In this document: in pieces, positions 1 through 6,765 of the stretch
Layout: every line of letters begins with the position of its first letter
How positions within the stretch are numbered: position 1 is the stretch's first letter
Assembly (NCBI GenBank): GCA_018384835.1
Contig: JAHAYB010000091.1
Coordinates: 1 to 7,887 of the forward strand
DNA length: 7,887 nucleotides
Direction of reading: 5' to 3'
Source of the DNA: Comamonas sp.
GTDB taxonomy: Bacteria; Pseudomonadota; Gammaproteobacteria; Burkholderiales; Burkholderiaceae_C
Translations under genes and position numbers: made by a program
The notes under the pieces: generated by a model
Told to the model about the DNA's origin: nothing
Database searches by the model: none
The model's input: the letters and a program-made list of their open reading frames with translations, nothing else

Positions 1-125
1 GGTAAAACCGTCAGAGTAGAGCCGTTTTCCGAATTTGTAGACACCATTGATGCGCGGTCTATGGCCTCAACCTGACACCTTGCATCTCTTAGCGTACGAT
101 TTTTTCCGAATTCTGAGGCGACCCC
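1..125. mobile_element. End of a Tn3-family transposon (Tn21/Tn501/Tn1721 type), partial
   Basis: This is the tip of a transposon that continues beyond the left edge of the window. The call rests on the 38-bp terminal repeat at 88-125, whose outer end GGGG points right into the interrupted nuclease gene. Bases 1-87 are therefore internal transposon sequence. They hold a plus-strand open frame that enters from the left edge and stops at TGA 73-75, 12 bp before the repeat. Its 24 visible residues do not resemble the C-terminus of the Tn3-family TnpA transposases I know, nor MerR, so the passenger or transposase content is unknown. No tnpA, tnpR or res site can be seen in so short a piece. Confidence 0.8.
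88..125. repeat. 38-bp terminal inverted repeat, Tn21/Tn501/Tn1721 type
   Basis: Read on the minus strand from 125 to 88, this begins GGGGTCGCCTCAG, continues through GAATTCGGAAAAAATCG and ends TACGCTAAG. Length (38 bp), the outer GGGG, the inner TACGCTAAG and the central EcoRI-like GAATTCGG block match the terminal repeats of the Tn501/Tn1721 branch as I recall them; the outer part, GGGGTCG.CTCAG, is closer to Tn21. Tn3-family elements make 5-bp target duplications, so TTGTA at 126-130 (plus strand) is the predicted duplication, with its partner outside the window. The repeat is also translated: it carries the last 11 codons and the TAA stop (91-89) of the truncated nuclease. Confidence 0.9.
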
Positions 126-505
126 TTGTAGTCCTCGAGCTCCTCACGTTCACCGCTCGGGAGGCGCGCATCCGCAAAGAAGCGCTTGGCCCGCTTTTCG
201 TCCGCGTCCTCGATGGCCTGGCGGTTGAGCCGCTGCGCGACAAATACAGGTGTTTTGGTCGTCCCGCTGTGCAGCACCGCAAACGCTTCATAGCAAAGCT
301 CCCGCAGTTGCGGGCGGGGTGCGAGCGCTGGGGGCCGGCTGTTGGCAAAGAACTGCGGGCACTGCGCAAAGCTCGTGGGCTGTGGCGTCAGAAGCGCTGT
401 GCTGTCGAACTGAGGGGCGCGGGCCCCGGAGATGCCAGGGAGGCAGCTGGCTAGCGTCAGCGTGACGAGAAGAGCCAAATGTGGACGGGTCAGCAGCCAG
501 CGCAT
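89..505 (-). pseudogene. DNA/RNA non-specific endonuclease (NUC family), truncated by transposon insertion
   Basis: The intact protein would be an exported sugar-non-specific nuclease. From the ATG at 505, residues 4-20 form a signal sequence (LLTRPHLALLVTLTLAS) ending in a lipobox-like LASC with Cys21, so it may be a lipoprotein; ordinary signal-peptidase cleavage near ARA (28-30) is the alternative. Residues 71-127, including CYEAFAVLHSGTTKTPV and FFADARLPSGEREELEDYK, read like the start of the NUC domain of proteobacterial homologues. In that family DYKGSGYDRGH normally follows, with the catalytic DRGH motif. Here the frame enters the Tn3-type repeat right after DYK and ends GSPQNSEKIVR-stop, so the whole catalytic core is missing. 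An in-frame TTG at 514 would add three residues; ATG 505 puts the positive residues directly before the hydrophobic stretch. No clear Shine-Dalgarno sequence is visible. The remnant should be inactive. Confidence 0.82.
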
Positions 506-591
506 TGCATTCAAAAGTTAAGGCCACCCCAGCGGCGGCAGGGGCCCGAATCTACCCAATCTCCAGGCCGCTCCTTGTTTTGGCACCGCAA

Positions 592-3500
592 CTAGGTAGC
601 AGTCCAATCGTCGGACAACACCTCCGCCTGCTTCATCACCAAGTCGACGGCCTCCTGTGCTTTGTCCGATGGGTACTTGTGGTTGGTCAGGATGTGCCGG
701 ACTTTGACCACCATGGCCGCTCGGACGCTTTCGCGCTTGGACCAATCCACCGTTGCACTGGCCTTGAGCTTGCGGGTCAGCTCCTGTGCAATCTCCTTCA
801 GCGCAGCGTCGCCCAACTGACGCACCGACGCTTCGTTCATCGCCAGAGCATCGTAGAAAGCCAGCTCATCTCTGCTAAGGCCAAGCTCCTTGCCCCTTTG
901 GGCTTCGCGCTCGAACTCCTTGGCCATGGCAATCAGCTCTTCGATGATTTGCGCCGTCTCGATGGCGCGAGCCTTGTAGCGGTTGAGCGCCGCCTCCAAC
1001 AGGTCAGAAAACTTGTTTTTCTTGACCACATTGGTTTTGAACTTGGCCTTGATTTCGTTCTTGAGTAGGCGCTCCAGGAGCTCGACAGCCAGGTTGCGGT
1101 GCTCCATGTGGCGCACGTCGTCCAGGAACTCATCAGACAGGATGCTGATGTCAGGCTTCTTCAGTCCCGCGACCTCAAAGATGTCGACCACGTCCTCTGA
1201 CACCAAGGCGCCCGAGATGATTTGGCGCATGGCGTGCTCTTTGGCCTCATCGGTCAGCGCCTTCTTGGGGTCAGCCTTGGTCAGTACCGCCTTGATGGCC
1301 TGGAAGAAGGCCAGTTCTTCACGGTGCTCACCGGCACCGTCCAAGGTGCAGCACAGAGCGAATGCCTTACTGGCGGCCAGCACGTGGTCTGCTAACAGGC
1401 GTCGACCTTCTTTTGACTTGTCCTTGTGGGTTTGCTTGAGCAGGTGGTTGACCGCCTTGGGCAGCACCACCAGGGCCTTGGAGCGGAAGTCAGTGTATTC
1501 GCAGCCATGCAGAAGGCTGCGGAGAATGTCCATTTGGTCCAAAAAGACCACGAGCGCTTCTTCTGCGTCAATCGTCGGGCGTCCCTTGCCCTTGCTAGCC
1601 GTGTACTCGTGCAGGGCCGACTTCAGTTCGTTGGCGATACCAATGTAGTCGACCACAAGCCCGCCGGGCTTGTCTTTGAACACCCGGTTGGCCCGTGCGA
1701 TGGCTTGCATCAGGTTGTGGCCACGCATCGGCTTGTCCACATACAGCGTGTTGACCACCGGAGCATCAAAGCCGGTCAGCCACATGTCGCGGACGATGAC
1801 AATTTTCAGCTCGTCGCCAGGGTCCTTGAACCGCTTTTCCAGGTTCTTGCGGACATCCTTGGGGTAGACATGGGCGCGCAGGTGCGGTTTGTCGCTTGAA
1901 GTGCCCGTCATCATGATTTTGATGACACCTTTGTCCACCTCGTCGCTGTGCCAGTCCGGCCGAATCTTGATGATTTCGCCGTACAGATGGACGCAGGCCT
2001 CGCGGCTCATGGCGACCACCATGGCCTTGCCGTCCTGGACTTTTTGGCGCTCCTCGAAGTGCTTCACCAGGTCTTCGGCCACTTGAGCCAAGCGCGGCTG
2101 GGCTGCCACGATTTTCTCGAGCGCCGCCCACTTCCGGTACCGCGCAGAGGTGGCCGCCTCTTCTTCGTCCTCGCTCAGCTCCTCCGCCTGCTCGTCGATG
2201 TGGGGCGTCTCTTCTGGTTTGAGGTCCAGCTTGACCAGCCGGCTCTCGTAGTAGACCGGCACCGTGGCCCCGTCAGAAACCGCCTGCTCGATGTCGTAAA
2301 TGTGGACGTAGTCACCGAACACTGCGCGAGTGTCTCGGTCCGTGCTACTCACCGGGGTGCCCGTGAACGCCACGAACGTGGCGACCGGCAGCGCATCGCG
2401 CATGTGCTTGGCGTAGCCGTACTTGAGGGAGCCGTCCTTCTCCTCGATATGCGCGGTGAACCCATACTGACTGCGGTGGGCTTCGTCGCAGATGACCACC
2501 ACGTTTTCGCGCTTGGTCAAGGCCGGGAACACCTTCTCGCCAGCCTCAAGCCCGAACTTCTGGATGGTTGTGAAGATGACGCCACCAGAGGGGCGGCTGT
2601 CCAGCAAGCGACGCAGCTCTTCGCGGCTGTCGGCCTGCACCGGCATCTCCCGTATCAGGTCGGCGTTCTTGCAGAAGGTCTCGAACAGCTGGCCATCGAG
2701 GTCGTTGCGGTCCGTGACCATAACGATGGTCGGGTTTTGCAGTTCAGGCGTCATGAGCAGCACCGAGGTACTGCAGACCATCTCGATGGATTTACCCGCG
2801 CCTTGGGTATGCCACACCACGCCACCCTTGCGGTCGCCGCCCGGGGCCGAAGCGCGGATAACGCTCTCGGCCACGGCCAGCACCGCGTGGAACTGGTGGT
2901 AGCCCGCGATTTTCTTGACCAGGACGCCCTCGTCCTCGAACAGAATGAAGTTGCGCAGATACTTCAGAAAAAGGTCTTTTCCGAACATCCCGCGGATGAG
3001 GGTCTCCAGCTCCTGCTGCTCGCCTAAGGGGTCGATTTCAACCCCGTCAATGGTGCGCCACCCCAGGAAACGCTCTTTGTTGGCAGTCAGGGAGCCAAAC
3101 CGCGCATTGGAGAAGTCCGAGATGACGTTGAAGGCGTTGTGGTGGAACAGGGACTTGATGTCGTTCTTGTAGTTCTGGACCTGGTCAAACGCCATCCAGA
3201 TGTCGGCGTTTTCATCGGCCGGGTTCTTCAGCTCGAAGACCACCAGGGGCAGGCCATTGAGGAACACCACGACGTCAGGGCGGCAGTTGTGCTTGGGGCC
3301 CTGGACTGTGAATTGGTTGACGACCAACCAGTCGTTGTTGGCCTCGCTGTCAAAGTCCACCACTTTGACGATGGTGGCCTCTTGCTGCCCCCCAGCGGCG
3401 AACATGACGCGCACGCCATCGAGCAGCATCCGGTGAAAGCCCATGTTGGACTGCACCAGGTCGGGGTTCTCGTAGGTCGACAAGACAGCCACGGCCTTCT

Positions 3501-3702
3501 TGAGCGCAACAGCGGGCACGCCCGGGTTGATGCGCTTGAGCGCTGCCAACAGGCGTTCTTTCAGCACCACCTGGCGGTGGTCGTCCCGTTCGGGGTTCTC
3601 AACCTCACCGGTGATGTTAGGACCGTAGGCGTACCCATACCCCAGTTCTTCGAACCAACTTATTGCAGCCTCTTCGACCGCGCTCTCAGTGATTTTTGCC
3701 AT
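592..3702 (-). CDS. hsdR: Type I restriction enzyme R subunit (HsdR): nuclease and DNA translocase
   Basis: HsdR joins HsdM2-HsdS to form the restriction complex that pulls in DNA with ATP and cuts far from an unmethylated site. The 1036 residues match the usual length. The N-terminal nuclease core shows RPDVVVF (Asp143), FELKNP (Glu157, Lys159) and Q174-VQN-Y178, the PD-ExK plus QxxxY pattern of HsdR. The superfamily 2 helicase motor follows: Walker A HTQGAGKS (298-305), DEAH box (406-409), TGTP (447-450), TGFDAP (643-648) and QAIARANR (666-673). An acidic stretch (EELSEDEEEA, about 507-516) looks like a linker. The C-terminal 300 residues match the helical tail (DUF3387 type) that docks on the methyltransferase. 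No frameshift or lost motif is seen. The start ATG 3702 has only a weak ribosome site. It is last in the operon, 92 bp after hsdS. Confidence 0.97.
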   Translation of the reverse strand: MAKITESAVEEAAISWFEELGYGYAYGPNITGEVENPERDDHRQVVLKERLLAALKRINPGVPAVALKKAVAVLSTYENPDLVQSNMGFHRMLLDGVRVMFAAGGQQEATIVKVVDFDSEANNDWLVVNQFTVQGPKHNCRPDVVVFLNGLPLVVFELKNPADENADIWMAFDQVQNYKNDIKSLFHHNAFNVISDFSNARFGSLTANKERFLGWRTIDGVEIDPLGEQQELETLIRGMFGKDLFLKYLRNFILFEDEGVLVKKIAGYHQFHAVLAVAESVIRASAPGGDRKGGVVWHTQGAGKSIEMVCSTSVLLMTPELQNPTIVMVTDRNDLDGQLFETFCKNADLIREMPVQADSREELRRLLDSRPSGGVIFTTIQKFGLEAGEKVFPALTKRENVVVICDEAHRSQYGFTAHIEEKDGSLKYGYAKHMRDALPVATFVAFTGTPVSSTDRDTRAVFGDYVHIYDIEQAVSDGATVPVYYESRLVKLDLKPEETPHIDEQAEELSEDEEEAATSARYRKWAALEKIVAAQPRLAQVAEDLVKHFEERQKVQDGKAMVVAMSREACVHLYGEIIKIRPDWHSDEVDKGVIKIMMTGTSSDKPHLRAHVYPKDVRKNLEKRFKDPGDELKIVIVRDMWLTGFDAPVVNTLYVDKPMRGHNLMQAIARANRVFKDKPGGLVVDYIGIANELKSALHEYTASKGKGRPTIDAEEALVVFLDQMDILRSLLHGCEYTDFRSKALVVLPKAVNHLLKQTHKDKSKEGRRLLADHVLAASKAFALCCTLDGAGEHREELAFFQAIKAVLTKADPKKALTDEAKEHAMRQIISGALVSEDVVDIFEVAGLKKPDISILSDEFLDDVRHMEHRNLAVELLERLLKNEIKAKFKTNVVKKNKFSDLLEAALNRYKARAIETAQIIEELIAMAKEFEREAQRGKELGLSRDELAFYDALAMNEASVRQLGDAALKEIAQELTRKLKASATVDWSKRESVRAAMVVKVRHILTNHKYPSDKAQEAVDLVMKQAEVLSDDWTAT

Positions 3703-3794
3703 GCGTATTGCTCGTTGATTGAACGCGGCCTCCCCTGGCCGTATGACTCAAGTATAGGAGGCATCGTTTTCATCAAAGAGCCTCGCACGATTCG
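3703..3794 (-). promoter_or_regulatory. hsdS-hsdR gap with a weak candidate promoter for hsdR
   Basis: This 92-bp spacer is the largest gap within the hsd operon. On the minus strand it contains TATACT (3756-3751), five of six matches to a sigma-70 -10 box, about 50 bp before the hsdR start. The best -35 candidate, TTGATG (3776-3771), is only 14 bp away, shorter than the usual 16-18 bp, so the promoter is doubtful. Between the -10 box and the start lies GGCCAGGGGAGGCC (3740-3727), a 4-bp stem with a 6-bp loop, too weak for a terminator. A separate hsdR promoter would allow methylation to be established before restriction, but this is inference. Confidence 0.25.
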
Positions 3795-5144
3795 TCAGGC
3801 AGCCATTGCCTCCTCCACCACCTGCTCAGCTTCTTCCAGGCTGAGCTGGCCTGAAATCAAGCGAGGGAGCAGGAGGTCGCGCAGGCTTGCCAAGCTGTCC
3901 ACGAGCAAGCAGTTTCCGTGCACCTGAGCGTAGAGCGGCTCCACCAGCTTTCCGAATGCCTCCAAAACCTTGTCTGAAGGCCGAGTCCATTTGATGGGTC
4001 TGAACTGGGTCTTGCTGATTTCAGCGAAGGTTGTACCCCCTGCATTTGCCTTGATATCCGGCATTTTTTGAGCCAACAACTCGACCGTAAAAGATGCAGG
4101 AATCCCCTGTGTAGGAGGTATAGCAATGAACCCTTGGTTGATAGAGATGGGGGCTTTTGCGATTGCCAGGTAGCCGACAGGGGCGCGTGATGACATCAGC
4201 ACCGTCCCGGCAGGCAGGGCCTTGGAGCTGATTTTTGCAACGCCTGCAGCCGTAATCTGACGCTCGGTGCGGTACATCACCTTTGATGCCAACGAAGACA
4301 TGTCCTTGGGCGTAGCCCAGGCGTGAGTACCGCCATCCCAGTAAAGTGGCTCTGACGTACTCGGTGTGGCGCCGCCTTTGATGTCAAAAGCATCCCCGAA
4401 GGTTGTGACCGACCACCCCTTCGGAATCGGCCCCAGTTCGCTGTCTTCAAACTCACCTGGGAACAGCACAGCCAGCTCCGCCGACATTGCTTCAGGTTCC
4501 TTGCCGGCAGCTTTGGCATGCACCGGGTCAAAGTTCACGAACCAGGAGCGGAACAAGCGCTGTGCTATGGCTTCAAGGGCGGTGTTTTGATAGCGCAGGT
4601 GGAGACGTAACCCGTCGACCTTTGACAGAAATTCGCATACAGCCTTTTGTGCCTCGAAACTGAGCGGAAGCTCGGTTGCTTCTAAGAATTTCGAGGTCTG
4701 AAAATTAGAAATTCCTGTTGATTGATTTTCAAATACAGCAATTTCTTTTGTAATGTGCATTAAGTCAATAAAGTAGCTGCAGTACCCCGAGACCGCTTCT
4801 TTTTGGTCCAGTCTTATCAGCTTGCAGAAGCTGGCGGGGATGACTTCCCCACCCAATCGAGAGAGTATTTCTTTCGTAATGTGCAAAGCACGGCCAGTAT
4901 GCTGTCCGGACGCAGCGCTCCCTCCTGAAACTTCGATAATCAAGTCGCCAGGCTGCAAAAGGCGTTGAGGTATCTTGGACTGCTTCTCATATCGGAATGG
5001 AACCGAAGAAAAATCGCCGTCTTTAATGCGGGGAATGTCAGTGCCCCTGATAACAGCAACTCTCTTAAAGCCGTCTTTCGAAGACTCTTCCCCCCATCCT
5101 CCACCAATCTGGTGTATCACCAAGTCCGAAAGCTTACAGGTCAT
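3795..5144 (-). CDS. hsdS: Type I restriction-modification specificity subunit (HsdS)
   Basis: HsdS chooses the bipartite DNA target for both the methyltransferase and the restriction complex. The 449 residues show the two-domain plan. Recognition domain 1 covers about 1-165 (IHQIGGGWGEE, then QPGDLIIEVSGGSA). The first conserved helical spacer covers about 166-240 (LEAIAQRLFRSWFVNFDPV, MSAELAVLFPGEF, ELGPIPKGW). Recognition domain 2 covers about 241-395 (DIKGGATPSTS, AGTVLMSSRAPVGYLAI, INQGFIAIPP). A closing helix ends LRDLLLPRLISGQL. The ATG at 5144 lies inside the end of hsdM (overlap ATGACCTGTAA, 11 bp) and is preceded by AAGGAG with a 7-bp spacer, which points to translational coupling. 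Domain 1 is much more AT-rich than the rest of the operon and contains a 19-bp in-frame repeat, suggesting it was acquired by recombination. The target sequence cannot be read from the protein. Confidence 0.96.
   Translation of the reverse strand: MTCKLSDLVIHQIGGGWGEESSKDGFKRVAVIRGTDIPRIKDGDFSSVPFRYEKQSKIPQRLLQPGDLIIEVSGGSAASGQHTGRALHITKEILSRLGGEVIPASFCKLIRLDQKEAVSGYCSYFIDLMHITKEIAVFENQSTGISNFQTSKFLEATELPLSFEAQKAVCEFLSKVDGLRLHLRYQNTALEAIAQRLFRSWFVNFDPVHAKAAGKEPEAMSAELAVLFPGEFEDSELGPIPKGWSVTTFGDAFDIKGGATPSTSEPLYWDGGTHAWATPKDMSSLASKVMYRTERQITAAGVAKISSKALPAGTVLMSSRAPVGYLAIAKAPISINQGFIAIPPTQGIPASFTVELLAQKMPDIKANAGGTTFAEISKTQFRPIKWTRPSDKVLEAFGKLVEPLYAQVHGNCLLVDSLASLRDLLLPRLISGQLSLEEAEQVVEEAMAA
4741..4885. 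repeat. Near-perfect 19-bp direct repeat inside hsdS recognition domain 1
   Basis: The plus-strand sequence ATTTCTTTYGTAATGTGCA occurs at 4741-4759 (Y = T) and at 4867-4885 (Y = C), with 18 of 19 bases identical. The offset is 126 bp, exactly 42 codons, so both copies are read in the same hsdS frame and encode HITKEI at residues 88-93 and 130-135. Recombination between the copies would remove 42 residues without a frameshift. Confidence 0.7.
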
Positions 5145-6717
5145 AGCCCAGCTCCTTCAGTCCGTTCTTGACCTCAACGCGCAGCTCGTCGCTGCGGCCA
5201 AACAAGCCCTTGAGCTCACCGACCAACTCGTCCAGCTTTTCCTTGAACACCTCGTCGTCGTCCTCAGTCTCCTCGGAGCCCGTGTACCTACCAGGCGAAA
5301 GCACATAGCCGTGGCCCTGGATTTCTTCCAGCGTGGCTGATTTGCAGAAGCCAGGGGTGTCCTGATACGTAGGCTCTTCCTGTCCCTCTGGAACCGGTAG
5401 CCGGTCATCGTCTTCACGCCACAGGTGCACTGTCTGGGCAATCTTTTGGATGTCTTCTTCGGACAGGTCGCGGTTGACCTTCGATTTCATGTAGCCCAGC
5501 TTGCGTGCATCGATGAACAGCACCTCGCCAGTACGGTCGCGCCCGTTCTTGGACTTGTCTTTGGCCAAAAACCAGAGACAACAAGGAATCTGCGTATTCA
5601 GGAAGAGCTGGCCAGGCAGTGCCACGATGCACTCGACCACGTCGTCCTCTACCATCTTCTGGCGGATGGCGTCTTCACCACCTGACGTAGTGGTCAACGT
5701 GCCGTTGGGCATCACGATTCCGCACTGGCCCTTGTTGCTGAGATGATGTACCGCATGCTGCAGCCAGGCGAAGTGGGCTGGCTTGGCGGGGGGGATGCCA
5801 TAGGCCCAACGCGGGTCGTTCATGAGAGAGTCACGTGGCCACTCGCTGTCCTTGCCGAACGGCGGGTTCATGAAGATGTAGTCGGCCTTGAGGTTCGGAT
5901 GCTTGTCGGCAGAGAACGTGTCCCCGTGCGACTCACCGAGGTTGAAGTCCAGCCCGCGGATGGCCAGGTTCATTGCCGCCAACTTCCAGGTATTGGGGTT
6001 GCGCTCCTGGCCGTAGATGGAAATGTCTCGGGCGGTACTGCCGTGAGACAAGGCATAGCGCTTGCCAGAGACAAACATGCCGCCCGCACCGCAGGCCCCG
6101 TCATACAGCTTGCCCTTGCGCGGAGCCAGCACCTCGACGATGACACTGACGATGGGCTTGGTGGTGAAGAACTCCCCAGCGTTCTTGCCTTCAGCACCGG
6201 CGAAGTTGCCCAGGAAGTACTCGTACACGTCGCCCAGGACGTAGCCACCATCTTTGGTGTCAAAGTTGATGGACGCCACCAGGTCAATCAGCGACCCCAG
6301 GGTGTTCTGCTCAAGAACCGAGCGGACATAGACCTTTGGCAGCAGGCCGTCCAGCTTTGGGTTGTCAGCCTCAATCAAACCCATGGCCTCATCCAGCAGC
6401 ACAGCAATGTTGGGCTGCTTGGCATTGCCCTGGATGAAGGGCCAGCGTGCGCGCTCGGGCACCCACAAGACGTTTTCCATGACGTAGTAGTTGCGGTCCT
6501 CCAGGAAGGATATGCGGGCCTCCGGGTCTTTTAGGTAGAGGTCGTCATTGGGGTCAGAAAAGGCCTTTTCCAGCGCATTGCGCCGAGCGGCGAACGCCTC
6601 AGAGGCGTACTTCAGGAAGATGAGACCCAGGACGGGGTACTTGTATTCAGAGGGGTCGACCGAGCCTCGCAGGGTGTTGGCCGTGCCCCAGAGGGCGTTT
6701 TTGAAGTCTTGGTTCAT
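5134..6717 (-). CDS. hsdM: Type I restriction-modification methyltransferase subunit (HsdM)
   Basis: HsdM transfers a methyl group from S-adenosylmethionine to adenine N6, in a complex with HsdS; two copies bind one HsdS. Residues 1-150 are the helical HsdM N-terminal domain (MNQDFKNALWGTANTLRG, PVLGLIFLKYASEAF). The catalytic domain follows with GEFFTTKPIV (181-190; FFTP is more common), SAM-binding motif I DGACGAGG (206-213), and catalytic motif IV NPPF (284-287) within ADYIFMNPPFG. IVALPG (364-369) and a C-terminal helical tail rich in acidic residues (about 480-520) complete it. At 527 residues it has full length. It starts at ATG 6717, 48 bp after the upstream M-S fusion gene, with no strong Shine-Dalgarno sequence, and overlaps hsdS by 11 bp. 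A run of seven C in the coding strand (5794-5788) lies after motif IV. Confidence 0.97.
   Translation of the reverse strand: MNQDFKNALWGTANTLRGSVDPSEYKYPVLGLIFLKYASEAFAARRNALEKAFSDPNDDLYLKDPEARISFLEDRNYYVMENVLWVPERARWPFIQGNAKQPNIAVLLDEAMGLIEADNPKLDGLLPKVYVRSVLEQNTLGSLIDLVASINFDTKDGGYVLGDVYEYFLGNFAGAEGKNAGEFFTTKPIVSVIVEVLAPRKGKLYDGACGAGGMFVSGKRYALSHGSTARDISIYGQERNPNTWKLAAMNLAIRGLDFNLGESHGDTFSADKHPNLKADYIFMNPPFGKDSEWPRDSLMNDPRWAYGIPPAKPAHFAWLQHAVHHLSNKGQCGIVMPNGTLTTTSGGEDAIRQKMVEDDVVECIVALPGQLFLNTQIPCCLWFLAKDKSKNGRDRTGEVLFIDARKLGYMKSKVNRDLSEEDIQKIAQTVHLWREDDDRLPVPEGQEEPTYQDTPGFCKSATLEEIQGHGYVLSPGRYTGSEETEDDDEVFKEKLDELVGELKGLFGRSDELRVEVKNGLKELGYDL
5152..5157 (-). promoter_or_regulatory. Ribosome binding site for hsdS inside the end of hsdM
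   Basis: The minus strand reads AAGGAG, then seven bases, then ATG at 5144-5142. It is the clearest Shine-Dalgarno sequence in the operon and fixes the hsdS start. Because it lies within the last codons of hsdM and the genes overlap, HsdS synthesis is probably coupled to HsdM translation, which would help keep the M and S subunits in step. Confidence 0.75.
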
Positions 6718-6765
6718 AGCAAGTGTTGGTTGGTCTTGTTCTGTGTGGATAAGGTTTAGCCGAAA

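Noticed and set aside
1..75. Plus-strand partial open frame ending at TGA 73-75 as a gene
   Set aside because: Only 24 residues are visible and they match no family I can name, so it is discussed under the transposon and not called as a gene.
506..591. Terminator after hsdR or promoter for the nuclease gene
   Set aside because: AGCGGC and GCCGCT could pair, but the loop would be about 30 bases and no T-run follows. No convincing -35/-10 pair was found on the minus strand.
481..1068. Plus-strand open frame over the hsdR end and the intergenic region
   Set aside because: Most of it is antisense to the conserved hsdR C-terminal region, with no recognisable product.
1948..3027. Long plus-strand open frame (359 codons) antisense to hsdR
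   Set aside because: It lies opposite an hsdR frame with complete nuclease and helicase motifs. Its protein shows no recognisable domain and is explained by the high GC content keeping the opposite frame open.
3139..3927. Plus-strand open frame spanning the hsdR start, the gap and the end of hsdS
   Set aside because: It runs antisense across two real genes and has no domain signature or clear ribosome site, so it is a shadow frame.
5743..6534. Plus-strand open frame of 263 codons antisense to hsdM
   Set aside because: It lies opposite the methyltransferase catalytic domain and has no recognisable motif; a GC-rich shadow.
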